Shown: positions 26,295 through 35,116 of the stretch, in pieces | Layout of the letters: the number at the start of each line of letters is the position of its first letter | Position numbering within the stretch: the stretch's first letter is position 1 | Assembly: GCA_003635255.1 (NCBI GenBank) | Contig: PYJC01000173.1 | Coordinates: 62,001 to 126,000, forward strand | Source of the DNA: Candidatus Poribacteria bacterium | GTDB taxonomy: Bacteria > Poribacteria > WGA-4E > WGA-3G | Direction: 5' to 3' | Length of the DNA: 64,000 bases | The notes under the pieces: generated by a model | What the model saw: the letters and a program-made list of their open reading frames with translations, nothing else | What the model was told of the DNA's origin: nothing | The model's database searches: none | Made by a program: the position numbers and the translations under genes

Positions 26295-26575
26295 ATCTTA
26301 AAAAGAAACGCCTATCACTTTGCCCCTAACTTCAACCTCGTGTTTGAAGTTGTTATGGGGACGAAAACGACAGGCATCGACTTCCGCGGTACCACCCCGC
26401 TTGGTAGATTATCGCGACTCGGGGGTCACTCCTACAAATCTACCCACTTCATTTTCCAATTTCCAGTAGCTCTGGGATGAAATTCGGCTGTTGCTCCCAA
26501 AACCGCGCTTTCAGCCGATGACGCAGTCTCTCTGCTTGCGAGATCTCAACAACTTACGTATGTCCCTTCATAGCC
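26295..26575 (-). ncRNA. T-box leader (tRNA-Phe sensing riboswitch) upstream of pheS
   Basis: On the minus strand, GCGGGGTGGTACCGCGGAAG (about 26381-26401) is the conserved T-box sequence, with the matching CGTCCCC pairing partner further on (about 26354-26362). Upstream, Stem I pairs CGGCTG with CAGCCG, and directly after the 3' arm comes GAATTTCATCCC. Here UUU or UUC (a Phe codon) is in the specifier position. A hairpin (CCCC..ACTTCAA with TTGAAGT..GGGG, 26323-26360) then a T-rich stretch lies before the pheS start. This matches transcriptional T-box control; the exact structure was not computed. Confidence 0.85.
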
Positions 26576-26626
26576 TTTTAATGTATTAATCCGTTAATGT
26601 ACAAATTTCCTAATGAATCCGCTAAT

Positions 26627-26974
26627 CTACCCCTTTGCGAGGGCAACAAGCTGCCCAAAACCCGCCTCGTCATTCACAGCGATGTCAGCGAGAACTTTTC
26701 GATCCAATTCAATACCAGCGGCTTTAAGACCGTGTATGAATCGGCTGTAGGTGAGTCCATGTAATCTCGCAGCGGCATTGATTCTTGCAATCCAAAGTCG
26801 TCTAAAATCGCGTTTACGTGCGCGACGGTGTGCGTAGGCGTGATTCCACCCCTTCTCTACCGCTTCAGTAGCGGTGCGCTTGAGGTTATTCCGTCCGCCA
26901 CGATAGCCTTTGGAATGCTTGAGCATCCGGCTCCGCCGCTTGCGCCGAACATTCCCTGTTTTTACTCGTGCCAT
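26627..26974 (-). CDS. rplT: Ribosomal protein bL20
   Basis: This encodes 115 residues, the normal length. The classic opening [30 protein letters not shown] and the helix-rich basic N-terminus are present, with the C-terminal globular domain ([20 protein letters not shown]) near residue 90. It is a 50S assembly protein and, in several bacteria, represses infC-rpmI-rplT by binding the leader. It is the third gene of infC-rpmI-rplT, 96 bases after rpmI. Confidence 0.97.
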   Translation of the reverse strand: MARVKTGNVRRKRRSRMLKHSKGYRGGRNNLKRTATEAVEKGWNHAYAHRRARKRDFRRLWIARINAAARLHGLTYSRFIHGLKAAGIELDRKVLADIAVNDEAGFGQLVALAKG

Positions 26975-27070
26975 TTAAAACTCCTGTCGCGACCCGCGGA
27001 GTCATCCGAGATCGCTTCCACTATTTCGCCCACGGTCGCGTTATTCTTTGCGCGTTTGGGGCATTCACTT

Positions 27071-27265
27071 CTATTGATGAATCAGACGTTTCAAACGTTT
27101 CTCATTGCTCGGGTCAACAAGGGTCGCCTGTCGCAATCTACGTTTCTGTTTTGACGATTTCGAGATAAATAGGTGTCCAGCATAAGCACGCTTGCGACGA
27201 ATTTTACCTTTCGCCGTAAATTTGAAACGTTTTGCCGCACCTTTATGTGTTTTAATTTTCGGCAT
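27071..27265 (-). CDS. rpmI: Ribosomal protein bL35
   Basis: This encodes 64 residues. It starts at the ATG at 27265, with GGGAG six bases upstream, giving MPKIKTHKGAAKRFK. An upstream in-frame GTG-like extension is rejected for lack of a ribosome site. Basic and short as usual for bL35. It lies between infC and rplT, as in most bacteria. Confidence 0.96.
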   Translation of the reverse strand: MPKIKTHKGAAKRFKFTAKGKIRRKRAYAGHLFISKSSKQKRRLRQATLVDPSNEKRLKRLIHQ

Positions 27266-27442
27266 CAGAACTCCCTTTTCTGTCCGAGGGTACAGCACCC
27301 CAAGACAGGAAACTTAAAAAAATATAGCCTTCGCCCCCCTACGATTTGCAATAAAACGAGCATCTCCCGAAACGGCTAATGCGCGCTATTTGCGCTATTT
27401 AACAAATGCTGTTCTTTACGCGCGGGTGCCACGACCAGAACG

Positions 27443-27988
27443 CTATGAAGATTTCGGAGCAAGGATCATTGACATGATGCGCGTTTCCATACGTGGTGGC
27501 TGTTCGACATCAGCGATCTCTTCAAGCTCATCTTTGAGCCGTGAAAGCAGATTGCTGCCGAGGTCGGTGTGGAGCATCTCACGACCTCTAAACCGAACAG
27601 TCGCTCGGACCTTCCACCCGTTTTTGAGGAAATCCTCAACATGTCGTTTCTTGAACTGGTAATCGTGTTCGGCAGTATCCGGCCGGAACTGCATCCCTTT
27701 AAGGACTACCTTCGTCTGTTTCTTTCGAGCTTCACGTGCGCGCTTGTTTTTCTCATACTGATACTTCCCGTAGTCCATAATCTTACAAACGGGAGGCTTG
27801 GCATTCGGTGAAACTTCTACCAAATCCAATCCGACTTCTTCAGCACGCTGCATCGCCTCACGGGGGGACATAACTCCCACCTGTTTGTTCTCGTGATCTA
27901 TTAGTAAAATCTCTTTAGCTCGAATCTGATGATTTGAACGACTTTGCCTTTCCTGCGTCCTTTGCGTACGTTTGCCTCTGTAGTGTAT
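27443..27988 (-). CDS. infC: Translation initiation factor IF-3, with probable AUA start
   Basis: IF-3 binds the 30S subunit and monitors start codon selection. The C-terminal domain is standard (KQTKVVLKGMQFRPDTAEHDYQFK, about 90). The family N-domain QIRAKEILLIDHENKQVGVMSPREAM lies upstream of every ATG, GTG or TTG in the frame except a GTG inside it that would remove half of that domain. The open frame reaches further: IHYRGKRTQRTQER before it aligns well with E. coli IF-3 MKGGKRVQTARP. I place the start at the ATA at 27988, with GGGGGTG about 8 bases upstream, giving 181 residues (E. coli: 180). E. coli infC uses AUU for autoregulation. Confidence 0.85.
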   Translation of the reverse strand: MHYRGKRTQRTQERQSRSNHQIRAKEILLIDHENKQVGVMSPREAMQRAEEVGLDLVEVSPNAKPPVCKIMDYGKYQYEKNKRAREARKKQTKVVLKGMQFRPDTAEHDYQFKKRHVEDFLKNGWKVRATVRFRGREMLHTDLGSNLLSRLKDELEEIADVEQPPRMETRIMSMILAPKSS

Positions 27989-28230
27989 TTTTCACACCCC
28001 CAAGTAAAGGCGCTGCAATGCGCCGCTTACAAGCCTGTATAAATCGTAGAGCACCGCTTGCAAGCTTGTGTTAAAACGAAAGCGACAGACTTATCCGTTG
28101 CGCTACGGTATGTGAGAGAACTCTATCTACAAAACGTCTTGTATCAACTCGGACATTAGGCGTAGATACAACGAAAACGAATATCAGCGAATCTGTGGCT
28201 ACAACCCTATGTCTAAATTACAATTAACTA

Positions 28231-28259
28231 ATTATACCATATGGGTAACACAAATGCAA
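28231..28259 (-). promoter_or_regulatory. Promoter for the infC-rpmI-rplT(-pheST) operon
   Basis: On the minus strand, TTGCAT (28254-28259), a 17-base spacer ending TGG, then TATAAT (28231-28236). The -10 is extended (TGG-TATAAT) and near perfect; the -35 is weak (3 of 6). Transcription would start about 28224, leaving a 235-base infC leader, a common site for L20-type repression. No gene was seen in 27989-28260. Confidence 0.6.
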
Positions 28260-28260
28260 G

Positions 28261-28617
28261 TTAAAAAAAGCCGATTGTCCATAACGTGCGTAAAATAATC
28301 AAGCCACTTGCCAAACCACCGAAAACAACAATCAAGCTGATGCTGACGATGAGCGCGAGGCGAATAATCTGTTTACCGAGCTCAGGTTGTTCACTTATCC
28401 AAGCACGGGCTAACCAGAAAGTTAGCGCAACACTGACTAAACTCAGGATGCACGCACCTAAAACGGCTAACAGCATTCCGGGAAAGTCTACCATTTGCAT
28501 CGTTTCTGGTAACGATTCGTATTGAGAGAAGTTCTGGATGACACCGATTAAAACGCCTCCCAAAATTACAATGAACCCAATGAAAACGATGAGTGCTTTT
28601 TTAAACGCAGTTCCCAT
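28261..28617 (-). CDS. Small membrane protein, hypothetical
   Basis: This encodes 118 residues with three hydrophobic segments: residues about 9-30 (KALIVFIGFIVILGGVLIGV), about 48-72 (FPGMLLAVLGACILSLVSVALTFWL) and about 88-115. The ATG at 28617 has GGAGAAAG about 11 bases upstream; an in-frame start at 28668 would add an unremarkable head. The gene ends just beside the infC promoter. It points the same way as the ribosomal operon. No family was recognised. Confidence 0.65.
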   Translation of the reverse strand: MGTAFKKALIVFIGFIVILGGVLIGVIQNFSQYESLPETMQMVDFPGMLLAVLGACILSLVSVALTFWLARAWISEQPELGKQIIRLALIVSISLIVVFGGLASGLIILRTLWTIGFF

Positions 28618-28722
28618 TTTAACTGAAACTTTCTCCAAACTTGCAAGTCTTTCCCATAATTGTAACACATTTCAGAAACAATAACAAAACTTATTGCTGC
28701 CCCTCCGAAAATCTGAAAACAC

Positions 28723-28751
28723 TTGATATATTCAGCAAAAGATGCTAAACT
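28723..28751 (+). promoter_or_regulatory. Promoter for the gene at 28792
   Basis: TTGATA (28723-28728), a 17-base spacer, then TAAACT (28746-28751). It lies about 40 bases before the ATG of the downstream unknown gene. Confidence 0.55.
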
Positions 28752-28791
28752 AAATTTCAACTGACTCATTTGCATACTAAGGAGCATTTTC

Positions 28792-29382
28792 ATGGATGTA
28801 ACATACACACCGGCAATCGCCGAAGTTATCGGGAAATTAGAGGCGGGCAACCCGCTCCCAACGCTCGTTCCCCAAAAGGCATGGAGTACTGAACTGACAA
28901 ACGCACTTGCATCTTCATCCCTTGACGATCTTTTTCACGGGGAATCTGTGAAAAATACCACGTTTGGTGAAGCTATCAAGAGCGGTTTGCTTTTGTGGAA
29001 TGACGCATTGGATGAATCACATACAATCTCGCAGGAACTTGAAAATCAGACGGGCAGCTACTGGCACGGTATTATGCACCGCCGTGAGCCGGACTACAGC
29101 AACTCGAAATATTGGTTCGGCAGGGTCGGGACGCATCCGATTTTTCCTGCACTCCGCGAACGCGCACTCGCTGTCTTGAAAGAGATACCGAATCCATCAA
29201 ATGCGTTGGCACGCATTGCCCAAACTATTGAGGCAGAAGAGAAATGGGATGCGTACCAGTTTATTGATTGGTGTCAGGCGGCTGAAAACGGATCCGACGC
29301 TGATGTAACCGGTTTCTTGCAACAGGTACAGGTGGCGGAAATTAAGTTGTTACTTGCGTATTCCTATCGGAACGCCCTTTGA
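28792..29382 (+). CDS. Conserved unknown cytoplasmic protein
   Basis: This encodes 196 residues without signal or membrane segments. The notable conserved-looking segment is GSYWHGIMHRREPDYSNSKYWFGRVGTHPIF (about residues 84-114), Trp/His/Tyr-rich, which I have seen in similar proteins of planctomycete-type bacteria but cannot name. It ends with an alpha-helical region LLAYSYRNAL. A good promoter precedes it and a TPR-thioredoxin gene follows 30 bases later. Function is unknown. Confidence 0.7.
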   Translation: MDVTYTPAIAEVIGKLEAGNPLPTLVPQKAWSTELTNALASSSLDDLFHGESVKNTTFGEAIKSGLLLWNDALDESHTISQELENQTGSYWHGIMHRREPDYSNSKYWFGRVGTHPIFPALRERALAVLKEIPNPSNALARIAQTIEAEEKWDAYQFIDWCQAAENGSDADVTGFLQQVQVAEIKLLLAYSYRNAL

Positions 29383-29412
29383 TACGCACTAATTTACCTG
29401 AAGGAGATTGAA

Positions 29413-30423
29413 ATGCATTCCCGAAATGAAAGCATCGCAATGAACCGATGGTACTGCTTTGTTATTGCGCTTATCGGATTGGTAGTGCTCAATTCCTGTG
29501 TGAGCTCAACCTCTTTTAACGTCACAAGTTCGACTTCAATTAGGGATGACAACGCGTATGCCGAGATCAAAGCAATTGCCGAACAACTTGGAAATAGCGG
29601 TGATCCGGCTGCTTACGAGACGTTAGTCGAGAAATCGGGCGTTTTTATAAAGGAATACCCAAAATACAGACAGGTTGATGAGGTCTACTATCTTCTCGGC
29701 ATCAGCTTAATCGAGCTTAACCGTACTGAAGAAGGGATTGATGTTTTTGAAGAACTCATTAGGTACTATCCTGCAGCGGACTACGTTGAACCGAGCCTGT
29801 TAAGATTGGGATTGGCTTATGACAAAGTTGGTGAGCACGATAAGGCAGACCCCCTTTACGAAAAACTCGTAAATCACACAAAGTACCGTGGTGGTAGGTC
29901 CTCCCAGATTGCAGAGCAACTCCTTACACAAGATAGAGACGCAAGAACCGGCGAATTAGCCAACGCTTCGGGGTCAGACCCGAGTCCACGCCCAAACCAA
30001 TTTATTAACCAGCCTGCGTTAGATTTTCAGGTGACGGGTTTGAGGGGTGAACCGCTCTCGCTGTCGCAGTATCGTGGACAGGTTGTGCTGCTCGACTTCT
30101 GGGCGACGTGGTGTCCACCCTGTATTGCTGAGATGCCGAACGTTAAGCATACCTACGCAAAGTACAAAAACCAGAAGTTCGAGATTATTGGGATCAGTTT
30201 AGATCGTTCAACCGGACCGCTTGAGGAATACATAGCACGTGAAGGACTTGCATGGCGGCAATATTGGGACAATGGTAGTAGGATTGCCAGCATGTATAAC
30301 GTTCGTGCAATCCCGTCGACTTTTCTGATTGACGGTGCGGGTATTGTCCGCCAAGTGAATCTCCGGGGTAGCGCGCTTGAGATGGCTGTCGCAGAACTCG
30401 TACGCGAAAATCTGGAAAATTAA
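29413..30423 (+). CDS. TPR plus thioredoxin-like (TlpA/ResA) probable lipoprotein
   Basis: This encodes 336 residues. The ATG at 29413 has AAGGAGA 6 bases upstream. The N-terminus has a signal helix ending LNSC, a plausible lipobox, so it is probably anchored in the envelope. A TPR/YbgF-like region covers about 45-185 (AKEYPKYRQVDEVYYLLGIS-like repeats). The thioredoxin fold starts near 200, with FWATWCPPC (about 229-237) as the redox CXXC. ResA/TlpA proteins reduce or isomerise disulfides in extracytoplasmic proteins. The next gene encodes a larger relative with two such domains. Confidence 0.88.
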   Translation: MHSRNESIAMNRWYCFVIALIGLVVLNSCVSSTSFNVTSSTSIRDDNAYAEIKAIAEQLGNSGDPAAYETLVEKSGVFIKEYPKYRQVDEVYYLLGISLIELNRTEEGIDVFEELIRYYPAADYVEPSLLRLGLAYDKVGEHDKADPLYEKLVNHTKYRGGRSSQIAEQLLTQDRDARTGELANASGSDPSPRPNQFINQPALDFQVTGLRGEPLSLSQYRGQVVLLDFWATWCPPCIAEMPNVKHTYAKYKNQKFEIIGISLDRSTGPLEEYIAREGLAWRQYWDNGSRIASMYNVRAIPSTFLIDGAGIVRQVNLRGSALEMAVAELVRENLEN

Positions 30424-30519
30424 ATGCCATTTTTGCTGGTGAGGTTTTTATTGTAGTTTACTGTAAGACGCTGCCAAAAATTCAAATAGGTGAGTTCAAC
30501 AGATCTCAGGAGGTTTAAG

Positions 30520-32829
30520 ATGTTCAGCCGAAATGAAATAAATTCAAAGCAAACAGGAAGCAGAATCTTCCATCGTATCCGCATTGGTATGCTTACAAGC
30601 CTCGTGCTAATCGGTTTTTGTGCCAGCCTCGCTGGTGCCTATTCGGTGAAGCCTGCTGACAAATATAAGGAAATTAAGGCGATCTACAAAGATCTTAGGC
30701 AGCAACCCAAATCTGAAGATTTAGAGAAGTTAGTGGAGAAATCCAGAGGGTTTGTTGCGGCGCATCCTGAATACAAACGGGTCGATGAGGTCTACTATCT
30801 TCTCGGTGATGCTTTAGTGAAGTTAAAGCATGTTGAGGAAGGCATCAAAGCCTTTGAAAAGGTCGTCAAGGACCTTCCGGAGGCTCGATACGTCGAGCGT
30901 TGTTTGTTGGAATTGGGATTGGCGTATGACAAACTCGGTAGGCACGATGAAGCGGATGTCGCTTACCAGAGATTGGTAGATCATCCAAAGTACGGAGAGC
31001 GATCGCAAGCAAAACTTGCGAAGCAGCTGCTTGAGCAAGATAAAGCAGAGAGAAAAGGTGAATTGCCAAAACCACCCGGGGCGAGTTCAATGCCGATGGT
31101 GCAGCCGAGCGAGTGGATTGGCAAACCCGCATTAGATTTTCAGGTGACAGATCTAAAAGGTGAAGCACTCTCCATAGAAAAATATCGTGGACAGGTGGTA
31201 CTGCTCGATTTCTGGGCGACATGGTGCGGACCCTGTATCAGAGAGATACCGAACGTTAAGAAGACTTATGAGAAATACAAGGATCAGAAGTTCCAAATCA
31301 TCGGTATCAGTCTTGACAGATCAAAAGAACCTCTTGAGACATACATTGAGAAAGAAGAACTTGCATGGATTCACTATTGGGATAACACCAGCAAAATTAC
31401 CAATCTTTACAAGGTACAGGGGATTCCGTCAACTTTTTTGATTGACGGTGAAGGTGTTATCCGCAAGACAAACCTCCGCGGTTATCGGCTTGAGACTGCT
31501 GTCGCTGAATTAGTGGAAGAAAATCTCGCGAAACCTACCGATACTCCCGCGAAAACACTTGAGGATGGTTCGCGATCACAGTCGATACCTGCAACAAAGA
31601 TTCTTAAACCGGAGACAACGCCTGAAAAAGAAGAGGTACAGAAACCTCTTAGAACAGATCCGAGTGAGTGGATCGGTAAACTGGCACCGGATTTTCAGGT
31701 AACGGATTTGAAAGGTGAAACACTTTCCTTAGAAAAATACCGTGGACAGGTCGTGCTGCTTGATTTCTGGGCGACGTGGTGTGGACCCTGCATCACTGAG
31801 ATGCCGAAAATTAAGAAGACCTATGAGAAGTACAGAGATCAGCAGTTTCAGATTATCGGTATAAGCCTTGACCGGTCGAAAGAACCACTTGAAACGTATA
31901 TTGAGGAAGAGAAACTTGCGTGGATTCACTACTGGGATCAAAGCCGAGAGATAAGGACGCTATATGGGGTCTGGGGAATTCCGTCAGCCTTTCTGATTGA
32001 CGGTGACGGTATTATCCGAAAGGCGAGTCTCGGCGGTTTTGATGTTGAAACTGCCGTTGCCGAATTGGTGAAGGAGCATCTCGAGAAACCCGCCGATGCT
32101 CCTGATACACCGGTAACTACGTCACCTGATGCCTCTGAAGGTGCGCAAAATACAGTCCCGAATGTCAAGGAAATTATTGATGCAGCTGTCGCTGCGCACG
32201 GCGGACTTGAGAACCTACAAGCGGTGAAAAATATTGTGACCGAATCCCACAGTTTTGAACACTTCCCTGATGGAGATGTGCAGGATGAGGGACGGACTAA
32301 AACGTACTTTTACGCTGACAAATTCCGTAGCGATTGGCAGGCAGACAGCCACATGGGCGGTTTAGTCTTTGATGGTAATTCTTTCTTTCAGTTAGTGGGC
32401 AGAGAGGTCAAACTGCTTCCACCTGAGGCAGCTGCCTCTTATATTACTTTCTTTAAAGACAGTCTTTTCCGAGAACCGATCTGGCTTTTACCAGTGCTTT
32501 CAAAAGGCGATATTCCCGTTCAATATGTAGGGGCAGAGAAGGTAAACGATATTCCTACGTCCGTGCTCCTTGTTACACAGCCTTCTGGGAAAGCTTTAAA
32601 GGTCTTCATTAGCGATGTGACACATTATATAGTCCAGTTTAGTTATGACATTGAGATAGGGGGCGGCGTGGGAAACGTGGTAGCGTTCTTTGATGACTAT
32701 CGAGATGTGAACGGTGTTAAAATCGCACATCATCGTGCGACAAAAGGCGGCGAATATCGGCAAATTTTGATTACCGACATCGCGTTGAACGCTGAAGTTG
32801 ACGAATCACTGTTTCATCCGGGAGAATAA
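30520..32829 (+). CDS. TPR plus two thioredoxin domains plus LolA-like C-terminal domain
   Basis: This encodes 769 residues. The start is the ATG at 30520 with AGGAGG 6 bases upstream; an in-frame GTG at 30490 overlaps that site. A signal segment (about 14-40) is followed by a TPR-like region (to about 170). Thioredoxin domain 1 has FWATWCGPC near 231 and domain 2 has FWATWCGPC near 417. The last 220 residues start PNVKEIIDAAVAAHGGLENL and look like outer-membrane-lipoprotein-sorting (LolA-like/DUF) beta domains. It resembles the gene before it with one extra thioredoxin and this tail, so the pair arose by duplication. It may be an envelope thiol oxidoreductase. Confidence 0.85.
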   Translation: MFSRNEINSKQTGSRIFHRIRIGMLTSLVLIGFCASLAGAYSVKPADKYKEIKAIYKDLRQQPKSEDLEKLVEKSRGFVAAHPEYKRVDEVYYLLGDALVKLKHVEEGIKAFEKVVKDLPEARYVERCLLELGLAYDKLGRHDEADVAYQRLVDHPKYGERSQAKLAKQLLEQDKAERKGELPKPPGASSMPMVQPSEWIGKPALDFQVTDLKGEALSIEKYRGQVVLLDFWATWCGPCIREIPNVKKTYEKYKDQKFQIIGISLDRSKEPLETYIEKEELAWIHYWDNTSKITNLYKVQGIPSTFLIDGEGVIRKTNLRGYRLETAVAELVEENLAKPTDTPAKTLEDGSRSQSIPATKILKPETTPEKEEVQKPLRTDPSEWIGKLAPDFQVTDLKGETLSLEKYRGQVVLLDFWATWCGPCITEMPKIKKTYEKYRDQQFQIIGISLDRSKEPLETYIEEEKLAWIHYWDQSREIRTLYGVWGIPSAFLIDGDGIIRKASLGGFDVETAVAELVKEHLEKPADAPDTPVTTSPDASEGAQNTVPNVKEIIDAAVAAHGGLENLQAVKNIVTESHSFEHFPDGDVQDEGRTKTYFYADKFRSDWQADSHMGGLVFDGNSFFQLVGREVKLLPPEAAASYITFFKDSLFREPIWLLPVLSKGDIPVQYVGAEKVNDIPTSVLLVTQPSGKALKVFISDVTHYIVQFSYDIEIGGGVGNVVAFFDDYRDVNGVKIAHHRATKGGEYRQILITDIALNAEVDESLFHPGE

Positions 32830-32898
32830 GCGAAAGGCTGCTTCTTCGGACTTTGTTGGCACGGTTTGAAACTTCGCCTACCAGAAGGTGTGCGCTGT

Positions 32899-32927
32899 GG
32901 TAGGCGCGGTTTTAAACCGCGCCTACC
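32899..32927. repeat. 29-base perfect palindrome
   Basis: Arms GGTAGGCGCGGTTT and AAACCGCGCCTACC (14 bases each) surround one central T. It lies directly upstream of the ABC ATPase gene and its right edge abuts the GGGAGG ribosome site region. It belongs with the other GTAGG..CCTAC palindromes of the window (49634-49689; 25201-25264; 11592-11617). Confidence 0.9.
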
Positions 32928-32954
32928 AGGGAGGTGCGTAAGCCCTACAAAATT

Positions 32955-34049
32955 ATGGCACAGGTTAACTTGAAAGATGTCACCAAAATTTACGATGGTG
33001 ATGTTCTTGCAGTCGAACAAGCGGATTTTCAGATTCCAGATGAGTCGTTTACGGTGCTTGTCGGTCCATCAGGATGCGGTAAATCGACGATTCTACGGAT
33101 GATCGCCGGATTGGAAGAGATAACGGAAGGCGACATCTACATTGACGACGAACGTATCAACGACATCCCACCTAAGGATAGAGATATTGCCATGGTCTTC
33201 CAAAACTATGCGCTCTATCCACACATGACGGTGTATAAGAATATGGCGTTTGGGCTGAAACTCCGAAAATATCCTAAAGCGGAGATCGAACAGCGCGTCA
33301 AAGCGGCGGCGGAGATTCTGAGCATCTCGCACCTACTGAACCGCAAACCGAAGCATCTCTCTGGTGGTGAACGCCAACGCGTCGCTGTTGGAAGAGCAAT
33401 CGTGCGACATCCGAAGGTATTCCTGTTCGATGAACCGTTGAGCAATCTTGATGCGAAACTCCGTGTACAAATGCGGATGGAAATCAGTCGCCTACACGAC
33501 CGACTCAACGCCACGATTGTTTATGTGACGCACGACCAAGTTGAAGCGATGACGATGGGGGATCAGATTGTAGTCCTCAATGAAGGGAAAATCCAGCAGA
33601 TCGCTGATCCCGGGACGCTTTACCACAAACCCGCAAATCAATTCGTCGGTGGTTTCATTGGTACACCCCCGATGAATTTTATAGAGACGCATATTGTGAA
33701 CAATGGCAGCACCCCGACACTCCAATTTGAAAATTTTGAGGTAGAACTGAATAGCCATCTGCAGTCGGCACTGAGCACACTTTCCGGGGACGCAGTAACG
33801 CTTGGCATCCGACCAGAGGATATTCATATCGGCGAAAATGCGAAGAACAGTGTTGGCACACAGGTGGAACTGATTGAGCCGCTTGGGAACCATGCGCTTT
33901 TGTATCTGCGGACAGGCGAAAACAATTTCGTTGCTCAGTCTGATCTTGTCGATATGCCGCAACACAATATGCCATTGACAGTCAACTTCAATATGGAGAA
34001 GGCACACCTATTCCATCCAGAAACAGGTGAATCATTGATGGGAGTGTAG
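32955..34049 (+). CDS. MsmK/UgpC/MalK-type ABC transporter ATPase
   Basis: This encodes 364 residues, typical of the MalK subfamily. Walker A GPSGCGKST (about 37-45), signature LSGGERQRVAVGRA (about 134), Walker B VFLFDEPLSNLD (about 155) and switch His THDQVEAM are present. The C-terminal TOBE/MOP domain covers about 235-360. It powers sugar or glycerol-phosphate uptake, and a single such ATPase often serves several permeases. No permease or binding protein is next to it. The ATG at 32955 gives the usual MAQVNLKDVTKIY start; a GTG at 32934 would overlap the ribosome site. Confidence 0.92.
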   Translation: MAQVNLKDVTKIYDGDVLAVEQADFQIPDESFTVLVGPSGCGKSTILRMIAGLEEITEGDIYIDDERINDIPPKDRDIAMVFQNYALYPHMTVYKNMAFGLKLRKYPKAEIEQRVKAAAEILSISHLLNRKPKHLSGGERQRVAVGRAIVRHPKVFLFDEPLSNLDAKLRVQMRMEISRLHDRLNATIVYVTHDQVEAMTMGDQIVVLNEGKIQQIADPGTLYHKPANQFVGGFIGTPPMNFIETHIVNNGSTPTLQFENFEVELNSHLQSALSTLSGDAVTLGIRPEDIHIGENAKNSVGTQVELIEPLGNHALLYLRTGENNFVAQSDLVDMPQHNMPLTVNFNMEKAHLFHPETGESLMGV

Positions 34050-34073
34050 GAGATGTGTCGGCTGAATAGTGAC

Positions 34074-34091
34074 GGCACGACGGCGCGTGCC
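34074..34091. repeat. GGCACG/CGTGCC palindrome, intergenic copy
   Basis: This is the same unit as the one inside ubiE at 22471-22488 (loop ACGGCG instead of ACGGAG, followed by TACTAC). Here it lies between the ABC ATPase stop and the stop codon of the Ldh_2 gene, which immediately follows at 34094-34096. Confidence 0.8.
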
Positions 34092-34093
34092 TA

Positions 34094-35116
34094 CTACTTT
34101 AATGCTTGAATTTGCTGCCACGTCGCTGCGTCTATCGGAATACCTTCCCGCTCCCGTCTGCGTTGTTCTTCCCAACCGCGTTCCCCCGGCATCCGAATCG
34201 TGTCAACCCCAGCAGCGCGTTTCGCCGATTTGAGATACCCGATAAACCTTTCTATCTCCGCGCTGAATCCCGGAAACTCCCTAAAACTGGCAACATTAAT
34301 CACAAGCACTAACAACCCGTTGCCGACGCGGGCATCTTCACTCTGGCTGCATCCTGCCCCAGTAAGCGCGCCCGATAGGATGTCCACAATCACACTCAGT
34401 CCGAATCCTTTGTGTGCAGCAACGCCACCAAACGGCAGTATGGCAGCGGGTGGCGCACCATAAAAATCGTCTGCATTTGTCGTTGACTCGCCTGTGGTGT
34501 CAATGAGCCATCCGTGTGGAACGGGCTTGTCTTGATGCTGTTTGACCCGGATCTTCCCGGATGCGACAACACTCGTAGACATATCCAACACAATCGGATC
34601 CTGTCCTTCAATCGGCACTGCACAAGCGATCGGATTGGTAGAAAGTCTACCTTCAACCCCGCCGTGCGGTGCGACACACGTCCCACCACCGTGGTCATTT
34701 GCCATCAGTAGTGCTATCATCTCCGCATCTGCTGCGAGGCATGCATATCCGCCCAATCGACCCGTCTCATTACACCGCGATACGGCAACAGAACTGAGGT
34801 CTGTCTGTTCTGCTTTCTCAATTGCCAACGCAACGGCACGCGTCGCAATCACGGGACCGAACCCCCAATTCCCATCTAACACCGCAATCGACGCGGATTC
34901 GTGTAGTGTCTCTATTGAGGCACCGGGTTGGATTAATCCTGCTTCCAACTCGCGGACATATTTCGCGAGATGGATAACGCCGTGTGAATCGTGTCCGACG
35001 CGATTGGCATCCACCATGGAGCGGGTTACGATTTCCGCTTCGGCCGCTGGGATGTTTAATTTTTCAAAGACGTTAAGGCAAATAGCGGTGAGTTCTTCTG
35101 CTGTAAAGTTCGGCAT
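34094..35116 (-). CDS. Malate/L-lactate dehydrogenase family (Ldh_2) protein
   Basis: This encodes 340 residues, normal for the family (NAD(P)-dependent dehydrogenases acting on (S)-2-hydroxyacids). The start is the ATG at 35116, with GGAGTC upstream; a longer in-frame start would add an unlikely head. Family blocks visible: NRVGHDSHGVIHLAKYVREL (about 36-55), GNWGFGPVIATRAV (about 81), GRLGGYACLA, MANDHGGGTCVAPHGG (about 142) and GVAAHKGFGLSVIVDILSGAL (about 237-257). The dispersed palindrome 34074-34091 abuts its stop. Substrate unknown. Confidence 0.9.
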   Translation of the reverse strand: MPNFTAEELTAICLNVFEKLNIPAAEAEIVTRSMVDANRVGHDSHGVIHLAKYVRELEAGLIQPGASIETLHESASIAVLDGNWGFGPVIATRAVALAIEKAEQTDLSSVAVSRCNETGRLGGYACLAADAEMIALLMANDHGGGTCVAPHGGVEGRLSTNPIACAVPIEGQDPIVLDMSTSVVASGKIRVKQHQDKPVPHGWLIDTTGESTTNADDFYGAPPAAILPFGGVAAHKGFGLSVIVDILSGALTGAGCSQSEDARVGNGLLVLVINVASFREFPGFSAEIERFIGYLKSAKRAAGVDTIRMPGERGWEEQRRREREGIPIDAATWQQIQALK

